Source: Sphingomonas kyeonggiensis (GTDB taxonomy: Bacteria > Pseudomonadota > Alphaproteobacteria > Sphingomonadales > Sphingomonadaceae). Taken from it: DNA of 64,000 bases. The notes below the pieces were generated by a model. It made no database searches. It saw only the letters and a program-made list of their open reading frames with translations, and was not told the DNA's origin. The first letter of the stretch is position 1. The number at the start of each line of letters is the position of its first letter. Location: positions 1,612,001 to 1,676,000 of the forward strand of contig NZ_JACIEH010000001.1 of assembly GCF_014196745.1 (NCBI RefSeq), read 5' to 3'. Shown here in pieces: positions 7,844-15,764 of this stretch. The position numbers were made by a program, and so were the translations under genes.

Positions 7844-9738
7844 TCTCGCCTCGCACGTCGGAATCCGTCGGATAATCCAAGGATATCCGATTCCAACATC
7901 GTAAGCCCCATGAGCTGGTAGCCGACAGGGGAGGCGGTCAGAAGATGGCAGGGGACTGAGGGATCGTCTTCGAGTTTCCTGCGAAGCCGTCCCATGTAGA
8001 TATAGATGTAGTGTGACCGTTCCAAATAATCGGGACCCCAGACCTCCATCAACAGTTCCCGATGACTAAGAACTCTGCCATGCCCCCGGATGAGCACTAA
8101 CAGGAGACGGAATTCGATCGGGGCCAGATGAATTGCCTCCCCACGCCGCTGGATCGTTTGCGCCACAAGATCCACGGTGATCTCACCGAACTCCGCTCGC
8201 GAAGGGGGAAGGGCGAAGTTTGGAGGAAGTACCGGCGTCTGCGAGGTGTCTGGGGCATCGCTGGCGACGGCCTCGGCAACTCCCGTTGTGGTTAGACTCG
8301 TTGGTTCCTGCGGTTTTTCCAGGCGCCCCTCGAGAATTACGATCGGATGATTTCCGAGCGGAGCTCGTGGGCGACCATTGTGCTGCCTCCGTATTTCCGG
8401 AGGGGCATTTTGCAATTCCCGACTTTCAGGGTCGGTGGGGTCGCGGAAGTGATTCCGAAAGCCAGCGAGGACATGGTTGTTCCGCTTGAAATGATGCGGC
8501 TCTGCGTCACAGATCGCGTTCGCCAAGTTGAGTGCGGCCCCAAGGCGCTTATGTTCCACAACAGGCGCAGATGCGTCCCCGACGCGCCGAAGCTTGTCGA
8601 ACACGCGATGGGGAAGGGGGTGTTCCTCGAAAAGAATCTCCAGCCTCCCCCAGAGGTCCAACGCAACAGTCACCTGTTTCCCGATGGCGCGCCGGCTCAA
8701 CGAGCTATCCTCAAGTATGATTTTGGTCTTGTTGAAAGAAAGGGAGAGATCCTGAAAAACCTTTCGGAGTACCGTATAGGTGAGAAGGCTATCCAAGCTC
8801 TCATTTGGTTTCGGCTGATGCGCATCCTCGGGATCGACCGGGGCGCGGGCAAACTTTTGATTGTGCTCGATGCGGTACTCTTCGAGATAGCGATTTGCGG
8901 CATCCATCGTTGAAATGTTCCGCAGCCTCAGTTCCTTTACGAGCCGGTCTTGTAGGGTCCGGTTAGCCCGTTCGACCCTTCCTTTGGCTTGCGGTGTCTT
9001 GGCGCAGATAACTTTGATACCCAACCGGCCACATGATCGTGCGAACTGCGTTGGCTCCCGCTCACCATTCGCAGTTGGGTTGGTTGCACGGAAAATGCTG
9101 TGCCGATCAGAAAAGAGGGCGAGGGGACAACCGAAACTCTCAATGTACGATCTAAGACATGCCATATAATTGTAAGAGGTTTCGTGTTCCACGAAACGCA
9201 GGAGCTTCAGCTCGCTTGTGGCATCGTCGATAAAGACGAGCAGGCAGCATTCGTCGCCGCGCTTTTCGAACCAGCGATGGTAGGATCCATCGACCTGAAC
9301 GAGTTCGCCTACTCGGTCGCGTGGGGGGCGGGGCGAAAAGACGCGCGGCTTCCGGCCAGCTCGATCAACCCAAAGACCATCCTCCTTCATCCATCTACGT
9401 AGCGTTTCAGCACCGATCAAAATCTTATGATCTTGTTCAAGCTTTTCAGCCGCGAGCGTGGGGCCGAAATCAGCGTAGAATTCCCGCACGATCTCGATAA
9501 CCTTTGCGCGTTCCGAGTCCGGATATGCGCCATTTCGATTTCCGAGTTTCTTGGAGTCGAGGCCAGCCGGCCCGTGCTCCCTGTATCGATCGACCAGCCG
9601 GTATGTTTGAGTGCGTTTGAGACCAAGCGACGTTCGAAGATCCGAGATCGAAATCTCTTTTGTGAGATAAGCCTTTATTGCTTTGATTTCATATGACTCT
9701 TCATCGATCTCGATATCGACGGGAGAATTCGAACTCAT
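7795..9738 (-). CDS. ISNCY-type DDE transposase fused in frame to a KdpE-like winged helix
   Basis: A 647-residue frame. Residues 15-110 are a helix-turn-helix unit (ISDLRTSLGLKRTQTYRLVDRY). Residues 150-320 are an rve integrase core with the three acidic residues visible: VQVDGSYHRWF, LALFSDRHSIF and KGRVERANRTLQ. After a spacer, residues 517-610 (bases 7909-8190) match the output domain of OmpR/PhoB regulators, closest in memory to KdpE: HLAPIEFRLL, RELLMEVWGP, SHYIYIYMGRLRRKLE, GYQLM. ISNCY transposases normally end well before such a domain, so the last third is foreign to the family. About 37 more residues beyond the winged helix look like read-through. Either insertion into a kdpE gene produced the fusion, or this is a distinct transposase lineage with its own DNA-binding tail. 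GC content is lower than in neighbouring genes. Confidence 0.8.
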   Translation of the reverse strand: MSSNSPVDIEIDEESYEIKAIKAYLTKEISISDLRTSLGLKRTQTYRLVDRYREHGPAGLDSKKLGNRNGAYPDSERAKVIEIVREFYADFGPTLAAEKLEQDHKILIGAETLRRWMKEDGLWVDRAGRKPRVFSPRPPRDRVGELVQVDGSYHRWFEKRGDECCLLVFIDDATSELKLLRFVEHETSYNYMACLRSYIESFGCPLALFSDRHSIFRATNPTANGEREPTQFARSCGRLGIKVICAKTPQAKGRVERANRTLQDRLVKELRLRNISTMDAANRYLEEYRIEHNQKFARAPVDPEDAHQPKPNESLDSLLTYTVLRKVFQDLSLSFNKTKIILEDSSLSRRAIGKQVTVALDLWGRLEILFEEHPLPHRVFDKLRRVGDASAPVVEHKRLGAALNLANAICDAEPHHFKRNNHVLAGFRNHFRDPTDPESRELQNAPPEIRRQHNGRPRAPLGNHPIVILEGRLEKPQEPTSLTTTGVAEAVASDAPDTSQTPVLPPNFALPPSRAEFGEITVDLVAQTIQRRGEAIHLAPIEFRLLLVLIRGHGRVLSHRELLMEVWGPDYLERSHYIYIYMGRLRRKLEDDPSVPCHLLTASPVGYQLMGLTMLESDILGLSDGFRRARREWSTRSISIREVLPPI

Positions 9739-10006
9739 GGCAAGCCTCCATTGCCGGGCCGCCCGTGCAGACGGCAGGAAAAGAGGCGAGTCCCATTTCA
9801 GTTGTGGAAAACGTGCCCCTTTCGCATGAGGACTTACAATCTGACAGATTGATAATATACATTATGTTAAGCGTGGGCCATTCATGGGAGTGTAGGCGGA
9901 AGATTCCCACAAAGCCGTCCGGCGACCAGTCCCATCTCCCCCGCCCAGTCACGACGGCCCCTCGCACCGTTGCAATTCTCGCAAAATAGGCACTTGGCGG
10001 GCCGGG
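9739..10006. other. Upstream region of transposase and element/core boundary
   Basis: 268 bases without a gene. The first part (to about 9870) is AT-richer and includes the tract TTGATAATATACATTATG, a plausible promoter area for the transposase on the minus strand. GC then rises to core levels up to the stop codon of the PHP gene at 10007. No repeat copy matching the left side was found. Confidence 0.35.
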
Positions 10007-11506
10007 CTATTCTGCCTGAACGAAATACACGGGGTTACCGATCAGCAGTAGCCGCCCTGTGCCATCGCGCACTTCGGCGCGAACCCAGTGCGCCCGCCCG
10101 TCTCCCCGCCATGGTGCAAGCACCGGCGCTCGGTCCGCCTCGATGGCTGCGCGATACGCGGGTTCCGCCTTGCCGTCGATCACCAGCTGGACAGTCCCGT
10201 TCGTCACGCCTTGGACATCGACGGTGAAGCGGACCGACGTCCCCCGTCGTACCGGCAGAGTCTCACCCATCACTGCCCGCCGATCCCCGGCAAGGGCGGA
10301 CAATTCGAGGAACCGGCCCTTCACACCCTCGACATCGATGAACACCCGGCCGGATCGGATGCCGGCCAGCATTCCCCGCACGGACAGCTCCGGCATGTAG
10401 ATCACCGTGGTCGGGCTGCCGACCGCACCCGGTTCGTTCGCCGGGCGGTCCGCCTCATGGCTGTCGCTGCCGCCGATCGCGGTGACATGCCGCCCGGCGT
10501 TCAACTGGCTGGTCCAATAGGCGAAGCCCTGCAGCGCGCTGTCCGCCGCACGAGTCTCACGCATCGTGCCGCCGTTGACGACTTCCACCGCATCGATCGC
10601 GCCATCCGGCAGCCCGTCGACCCGCCAGCCACATCCCATGCACATCTCGCCAGAAGGCGCGCCGGGATGGTTGATCGAGACGATACCGCCCTCGGCATGC
10701 ACCGCATCGATCCATTTGCGCGCCTGGTCCCAGTTCGGACCGGTCATGCGGTAGTCGAGGAAGTCGGTGGGGCCGAACACGTTGCTATGGCCCCAGAAGG
10801 TGGTGATCTCCCGGCCCGGCACCAGCAGCATCCGGTCGAACGCGCCCTGCAGCTCGCGCATCGCATTGTAATGCGCGGTGGTGTTGTGATCGGTGAGCGC
10901 CATGAAATCGAGCCCGCGCGACGCCGCCGCCTCGACCGTGCGATAGACCGGGCACGGGATGCTCACGCCCGATTGCGCCTTGCACCTCCCGTCGCTGTCG
11001 CCGCTGTGCATGTGCAGGTCGCCGCGATACCATCCGGCCTTGGCGACGATCGGCGTGTCGGCGAACTCGGTCACCTGCGCTGCGCGCTCGAGGAAGATCT
11101 GCGCTTCGAAGGGCGCCCGCGCGCCGGGACGTATATTGGGCACCCCCAGGATCAGCGCCCAGCGTCCGGCGGGCAGCGGCCCCGGCAGATAGCCGGGAGT
11201 CGCCTCTTCGGTGCTGAGCGTCAGCCGGTTGCGCGTACCGCCGCTCGCCCCGCGAAAACGCTGCGGATCGCGCAGCGCCAGATCGATCACCGATTTCTGC
11301 TCCTTGCCGGCATAGCTGAAACGGATGGTGATCCGCTTGACGCCTTCGGGCAGGTCAAAGGGCACTTCGGTGTATTTCTCGAAATGCTCGCGGGTGAGTT
11401 CTCCCTTGAGCACCTGCCACGGCGCCTCCTCAGGACCGGCCTGCGCAAGGGCAGGCGCGGCCAGGAGGAGCGACGCGGCGAGAAAGGCGGCGAGCGGCGT
11501 GCGCAT
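10007..11506 (-). CDS. Secreted CehA/McbA-family PHP-fold metallohydrolase
   Basis: A 499-residue protein with a signal peptide (MRTPLAAFLAASLLLAAPALAQA). Residues 30-150 look like a beta-rich N-terminal domain. The PHP metallophosphoesterase core follows: GDLHMHSGDSDG (HxH), MALTDHNT, VSINHPGAPSG and GGSDSHE carry the metal-binding His/Asp residues expected of the family. CehA/McbA members hydrolyse esters such as carbaryl; the fold is generally phosphoesterase-like, and the true substrate is unknown. The ATG at 11506 lies two bases after the stop of the TonB receptor upstream, so the two are one transcription unit. Likely role: periplasmic cleavage of the compound imported by that receptor. 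PHP assignment is firm; substrate is inference. Confidence 0.85.
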   Translation of the reverse strand: MRTPLAAFLAASLLLAAPALAQAGPEEAPWQVLKGELTREHFEKYTEVPFDLPEGVKRITIRFSYAGKEQKSVIDLALRDPQRFRGASGGTRNRLTLSTEEATPGYLPGPLPAGRWALILGVPNIRPGARAPFEAQIFLERAAQVTEFADTPIVAKAGWYRGDLHMHSGDSDGRCKAQSGVSIPCPVYRTVEAAASRGLDFMALTDHNTTAHYNAMRELQGAFDRMLLVPGREITTFWGHSNVFGPTDFLDYRMTGPNWDQARKWIDAVHAEGGIVSINHPGAPSGEMCMGCGWRVDGLPDGAIDAVEVVNGGTMRETRAADSALQGFAYWTSQLNAGRHVTAIGGSDSHEADRPANEPGAVGSPTTVIYMPELSVRGMLAGIRSGRVFIDVEGVKGRFLELSALAGDRRAVMGETLPVRRGTSVRFTVDVQGVTNGTVQLVIDGKAEPAYRAAIEADRAPVLAPWRGDGRAHWVRAEVRDGTGRLLLIGNPVYFVQAE

Positions 11507-11508
11507 CG

Positions 11509-13977
11509 TCAGAACCGATACATCAGCGCGGCGCGGAAATTCCGTCCGATCAACGGACGCGCGATGAAGGTGTTGGCACCGGCGTCCCCGTTCATCAGCT
11601 CGCCCGCGCGCGGATTGCCCTCGGTCAGGCCCAGCGAGTTGTTGAGATTGTCGACATAGCCATAGAGCGACAGCCCCTTAGACACGTCGAACCGGGCGCT
11701 GAGATTGACCGTGGCATAGGCCGGCAGGCGCACCGAATTGGCGGTATCGACATAGCGCTTGCCTTCATATTCCCACGAGCCCTGCAGGCGGAAGCGCCCG
11801 TCGAACAGGTTGATGCCCGGCACGAAGCGCACGCTCATCGTCGGGATGCGGATCAGGCGGTTGCCGTCGAAGTCGAAGCTCTTGCCGGTCGCATCGACAT
11901 AGGTGAGCCCCTTGTACTTCGGATCCTGCAGCGTCGCGGTGGCCGACAGGTCGAACCAGCGCGCCGGGCGCAGCGTGCCTTCCAGCTCCAGGCCGAAGGT
12001 CTGGGTGTCGGCATAGCGCGCCTCGCTCACCGCCGGGCCGTTCAGGTCGAAGCGATAGTTGGTGAAGCCGACATTGTTGTACTTGGTCCAGAAGCCGGTC
12101 GCATAGATATCGAGCAGCGGGCTGGCATATTTCAGGCCGACTTCGCCCAGGTCCATCGTCTGGATGATCGGCTTGGCGGTGGGGCTGGTGACGAAGTTGC
12201 CCAGGCTCGGCAGGCGGTTGGCCGAGGTGTAGCGGGCGAACAGGCCGGCATGGCGATTGAACTGATAATCCACGCCCAGCGTCCAGGTCGCGCGATTGAA
12301 GTTGCTGTCGTAATTGGCATAGACGCCGCTGCCGGTGCTGATCGACGATGTCGCCGGCGTCCCCAGGCTGACGGTCTTCTTCAACCCCACCGTGCCGCGT
12401 GCACGCATCGTTTCCCAGCGCAGGCCGCCGTCGATCCGCAGGTTCGGCGTGATCTGCCATTCATCGGCTAGATAGAGCGCATGGGTGGTCTGCGAGCCGC
12501 GCGCATCTTCCCATTCATAGCCATATTTGTAGATGCCGTTGTCGGTGAACGTCTTCAGCACCCTGCCCGCGCCATCGACCGCGACGAGGTTCAGCAGCCG
12601 CGCATTGTCCTGCACGTCGAGCAGCGCGGTCGAGGAGTAGCGGCTGAAATCCTCGTCGATATTGGCGAAATAATAGCCGAAGGTCAGGTCGTGGGTGCCG
12701 CCCATCTCGAACTGGCGCGAGATGCGGGTGTCGCTCATGAACTCCTTCACCGGCAGGGTCAGCCCGCGCAGGCCGCCGACGATGACCAGGCCGTTGCCGT
12801 TCTGGTTCGCGGTGTCGAACACCTGGTTCGGTGACGTGACGTAGCGGAACTGCAGCGCGGTTGCACCCGGCGCCTGGGCGAGCAGCGCCGCCTGGCTGGT
12901 CAGCAGGCTCGATGCGCTCTGCAGCGTGTTCGGATAGACGCCGTTACGCTGCGTCCAGCTGTCATTGTAGCGCGTGGTGTTGGCGATCTTCCAGCCGTCC
13001 CACGGCTCGAACTCGAACTTGCCGGTGATCTGGGTGCGCTTCACCTGGGTGCCGACGCTGTTGTCGAAATCATAGATGCTGCCATCGCCCATCACCATCT
13101 TGACGCGCTCGGTCTCCGGCCCGGCGACCGTGCCCTTGTGCCCGTCGAAACCCGGCACCGCGCGGATCTTCCCATCCGCATAGGTGCGCATCGGGATGCC
13201 GGTGTAGAAGGCGACGATGTCGTCCACGCGCTTCACGTCCAGCGACACCTTGGCGCGCTCCCATTCGCGCGAGATCGTCGCGCGCAGCTGGCCGCCGCGA
13301 TTGGCCGTGAAGCCCGGATCGCGCACGCCGCCCTCGGAACGGTAGAAGCCGCCCAGCGCGACCTTCCAGTCGCCCACGGGCGCGCCAACCCAGAAATCGG
13401 TGCGGTACAGACTGTCGGCGCCCAGCATCACCTTCACCAGCCCTTCGGCATGGTCCCCAACCTGGCGCGGGATGAAGTTCACCGCGCCCGCCGGCGCGTT
13501 CGAATAGAAGAGCGAAGCCGGGCCGCCGCGCACCACTTCGATCCGCTCGATCGTCTCGTCGATGCGGAACACCTGGTCGGCATTGAGATAGCCCAGCGCC
13601 GGATCATGCTGCACGGGGATACCGTCCTCGAGCAGCTGGATCGAACCATAGCCGTCCACCGGCACGCCGCGCGCGCGGACGTTGCCGCTTGCTTCGCCGC
13701 CCGATGCCTCCACCCAGAAGCCGGGGACCGACTTCAGCGCCTCGGTGACGCTCGTCGGTGCCTGCATGCGGAGCGCCTGCTCGTCGATCCGGGTGACCGA
13801 ATAGCTCATCTCGCTCTTGCGACGCTCACCCGCGCCGGCGCGGCCGGTGACGATGATGTCGTTGCCATCATCGGCAGTCTCGGTCTTTGCCGGGGCCTGG
13901 TTGTCCTGCGCCCAGACCGGGCTGGCCGCGGCGCACAGCATGGCGAGCAGCGACGACGTCATCAGCAGCGACTTCAT
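11509..13977 (-). CDS. TonB-dependent receptor (paralogue of the STN receptor at 15765)
   Basis: An 822-residue outer-membrane receptor with a signal peptide ending VWAQ. The plug domain covers about 45-180 (VTEALKSVPGFWVE, VRARGVPVDGY, LLEDGIPVQHD, ERIEVVRGGPASLFYSNAPAG), and a 22-strand-type barrel ends in the aromatic residue of ALMYRF. No STN domain. The plug is closely similar to that of the receptor encoded divergently at 15765, so the two are paralogues that probably share a ligand class. Transcribed with the PHP hydrolase two bases downstream and divergent from the ECF sigma gene, whose factor is the natural candidate regulator. Confidence 0.92.
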   Translation of the reverse strand: MKSLLMTSSLLAMLCAAASPVWAQDNQAPAKTETADDGNDIIVTGRAGAGERRKSEMSYSVTRIDEQALRMQAPTSVTEALKSVPGFWVEASGGEASGNVRARGVPVDGYGSIQLLEDGIPVQHDPALGYLNADQVFRIDETIERIEVVRGGPASLFYSNAPAGAVNFIPRQVGDHAEGLVKVMLGADSLYRTDFWVGAPVGDWKVALGGFYRSEGGVRDPGFTANRGGQLRATISREWERAKVSLDVKRVDDIVAFYTGIPMRTYADGKIRAVPGFDGHKGTVAGPETERVKMVMGDGSIYDFDNSVGTQVKRTQITGKFEFEPWDGWKIANTTRYNDSWTQRNGVYPNTLQSASSLLTSQAALLAQAPGATALQFRYVTSPNQVFDTANQNGNGLVIVGGLRGLTLPVKEFMSDTRISRQFEMGGTHDLTFGYYFANIDEDFSRYSSTALLDVQDNARLLNLVAVDGAGRVLKTFTDNGIYKYGYEWEDARGSQTTHALYLADEWQITPNLRIDGGLRWETMRARGTVGLKKTVSLGTPATSSISTGSGVYANYDSNFNRATWTLGVDYQFNRHAGLFARYTSANRLPSLGNFVTSPTAKPIIQTMDLGEVGLKYASPLLDIYATGFWTKYNNVGFTNYRFDLNGPAVSEARYADTQTFGLELEGTLRPARWFDLSATATLQDPKYKGLTYVDATGKSFDFDGNRLIRIPTMSVRFVPGINLFDGRFRLQGSWEYEGKRYVDTANSVRLPAYATVNLSARFDVSKGLSLYGYVDNLNNSLGLTEGNPRAGELMNGDAGANTFIARPLIGRNFRAALMYRF

Positions 13978-14224
13978 GATATTCCCCTTAGTGGACAGCC
14001 GCCCGCGACAGCCGGCCGCAGGGTGCGGCAGACCGTCCCGGCACGCGGGTGCGGCCGGTGAGAGGCTTTCGGTTGTGCTTCGCCGGGCAGACGGGCGGCA
14101 CGCCGCTTTCCGCTATCGCAACGCGAAAAAAATTCCGCCGGTCGTAGCGGGCCGATTGTCAATCCTCTGTCACATGCCGCGCCTAGCCCGCGCGGGGTTC
14201 GATCAATCCGATGGGGCGAGGAAC
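13978..14224. promoter_or_regulatory. Divergent promoter region, TonB receptor / ECF sigma
   Basis: 247 bases between two divergent starts. It must contain promoters for both the receptor-hydrolase pair and the sigma/anti-sigma/receptor set. An AT-rich patch (CGCGAAAAAAATTCCG near 14122-14137) lies in the middle. A GGGGCGAGGAAC run gives the sigma gene a ribosome-binding site. Confidence 0.4.
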
Positions 14225-14806
14225 ATGGCCTGGCTGCGCGACATCGATACCTGGTTTGCCGATCATGTCTTTGCCCATGATCAGCAGACCCGCCGCTATG
14301 CCCTGCGTCTGGTCCGCAACCCGGAAGAGGCGGAGGAGCTGGTCCAGGAAGCCTATGCGCGCCTGTTCGCGCTGGAGAACTGGGCGGGCATCGCCCATCC
14401 CCACGCCTTCACGCTGCGCATCGTCCGCAACCTGGCGATAGAGCGTTTCCGCCGCGCGGACGTGGTGCGGCTCGATCATGGCGCGATGCTCCATTCGCTC
14501 GAGATCGCCGATCAGGAGCCCACGCCCGATATCGTCGCCATGGACCGTTCGGAGTTGAACCATGTCGTGAAGATGCTGCAGGAAATGCCGCCGCGCATGC
14601 GCGAGGCGATGGTCCTGCGAAGAATTGAGGGCTTGCCGCCTGCCCAAGTAGCGGAAAGAATGAATATTTCCGTCTCCACGGTGGAGACACATCTGATCAA
14701 GGCGCTTCGCCTATTGATGCACAAGCGCACCCCGCCGGGGGAAACAGAGGCGAGGACGGAGCAAGCGGTTCGATGGGAGTGCGGGGAACGGCAGGAACGG
14801 AACTGA
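14225..14806 (+). CDS. FecI-type ECF RNA polymerase sigma factor
   Basis: A 193-residue sigma-70 family factor of extracytoplasmic-function type. Region 2 covers about 5-75 (YALRLVRNPEEAEELVQEAYARLF, then HAFTLRIVRNLAIERFRR). Region 4 covers about 115-165 (MREAMVLRRIEGLPPAQVAERM, SVSTVETHLIKALRLL). The open frame extends upstream to 13817, but that part is antisense to the receptor and has no RBS. The ATG at 14225 has GGGGCGAGGAAC in front and begins the typical N-terminus. The FecR-type gene downstream overlaps by 34 bases. By family knowledge such factors are released when an STN-bearing receptor signals through FecR. Confidence 0.9.
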   Translation: MAWLRDIDTWFADHVFAHDQQTRRYALRLVRNPEEAEELVQEAYARLFALENWAGIAHPHAFTLRIVRNLAIERFRRADVVRLDHGAMLHSLEIADQEPTPDIVAMDRSELNHVVKMLQEMPPRMREAMVLRRIEGLPPAQVAERMNISVSTVETHLIKALRLLMHKRTPPGETEARTEQAVRWECGERQERN

Positions 14807-15717
14807 GGGACCAGGCCATCGCCTGGCTGGTGGCGCTCGACTGCGGTACTGCCGACGAACAGGCATTCCATACCTGGCGCGACGCGGACCCGCGCCATGC
14901 TTCCGCCTTTGCCCAAGCTGCCGCCACCTGGCGCCGCACCGCCGATCCGCGCCTGCCCGTGCTGCTCGAAGAAACCGTACAACCAGAGCCGGAGCCCGAA
15001 CCCGTCCCGCAACGCTGGTCGCGCCGGGCTTTTGCCGCCAGCGCCGTTGTCGCGGCGCTGGGCGTCGGCGGCGCCGGTGCGTTCCTGGCATGGCCGAAGC
15101 GCGCCATGGCCGCGACCGCGGTCGGCGAGCGGCGCACGCTCCGCCTGCCCGATGGCAGCCACGCCACGCTCAACACTGATACACGTGTGGCATGGCGCTT
15201 CGCCGAGACCCGCGAATTCTGGGTGGAACGCGGCGAGGTCGCCCTTCGCATCCAGCCTGCGGACAAGCCGCTGCGCATCTACAGCGATCCGATCGAGGCC
15301 ATGCTCGGCAACGGCCGCTTCGATATGCGCTTGTCCGATCAGGGCGGCCAGTTGCTCGCGATGGAAGGAAACGGCGTCACCCGCGTCGGCCCGCTCTCCG
15401 CCGGCAACGTGCTGACCGTGCAGGGCGGCATTGCCCGCATCGGAGCGCTGGGACCGGAAGCGTTACATGCCGCCACCGCCTGGCAGAATGGCCGGATCCT
15501 GTTCAGCGGCATGACGCTCGACCGCGCGATCGGCGAGTTCAACCGCTATCTGCCGGAGAAGATCGTGCTGGCCCAGGCCGATCTGGCGCGCACGCAACTG
15601 GGCGGCGAATTCCTGATCGACGATCCCGACAGCTTCCTGCAGTCCCTGCGCGACGGGTTCGACATCGACTCCCGGCGCGACGGGAATCGCATCCTGCTGT
15701 TCCGCCGAAAGCGCTGA
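14773..15717 (+). CDS. FecR-family anti-sigma regulator
   Basis: A 314-residue inner-membrane protein. The N-terminal DUF4880-like cytoplasmic helix region (AIAWLVALDCGTADEQAF, WRDADPRHASAFAQA) should bind the sigma factor. One membrane span lies at about 78-100 (AASAVVAALGVGGAGAFLAW). The periplasmic FecR domain follows (VGERRTLRLPDGSHATLNT, REFWVERGEVALRI). The C-terminal part resembles an STN-like fold (FSGMTLDRAIGEFNRYLPEK). Its start overlaps the sigma gene, the receptor follows 47 bases later, and this order matches fecI-fecR-fecA surface-signalling loci. Confidence 0.92.
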   Translation: MGVRGTAGTELRDQAIAWLVALDCGTADEQAFHTWRDADPRHASAFAQAAATWRRTADPRLPVLLEETVQPEPEPEPVPQRWSRRAFAASAVVAALGVGGAGAFLAWPKRAMAATAVGERRTLRLPDGSHATLNTDTRVAWRFAETREFWVERGEVALRIQPADKPLRIYSDPIEAMLGNGRFDMRLSDQGGQLLAMEGNGVTRVGPLSAGNVLTVQGGIARIGALGPEALHAATAWQNGRILFSGMTLDRAIGEFNRYLPEKIVLAQADLARTQLGGEFLIDDPDSFLQSLRDGFDIDSRRDGNRILLFRRKR

Positions 15718-15764
15718 TCCGATCCTGACATGAAGCTGTCGCGCAGCGGCGGCATGGGGACGCC

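Larger units (their letters stand above)
7721..9860. mobile_element. ISNCY-like insertion segment (limits approximate)
   Basis: A segment of visibly lower GC than both flanks, containing one large DDE transposase gene. Terminal inverted repeats and a target duplication could not be identified by eye, so the limits follow composition: the GC-rich 3' gene remnant on the left and the drop to AT-rich sequence near 9830-9870 on the right. The element separates the AAA+/radical-SAM/helicase cassette from the core-like genes that start at 10007. Confidence 0.5.

Noticed and set aside
7626..9815. Similar short strings ATTTCAGTTAGTGG (about 7629) and ATTTCAGTTGTGG (about 9799) on both sides of the transposase
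   Set aside because: They are in direct, not inverted, orientation and too short to call as element ends or target duplication.
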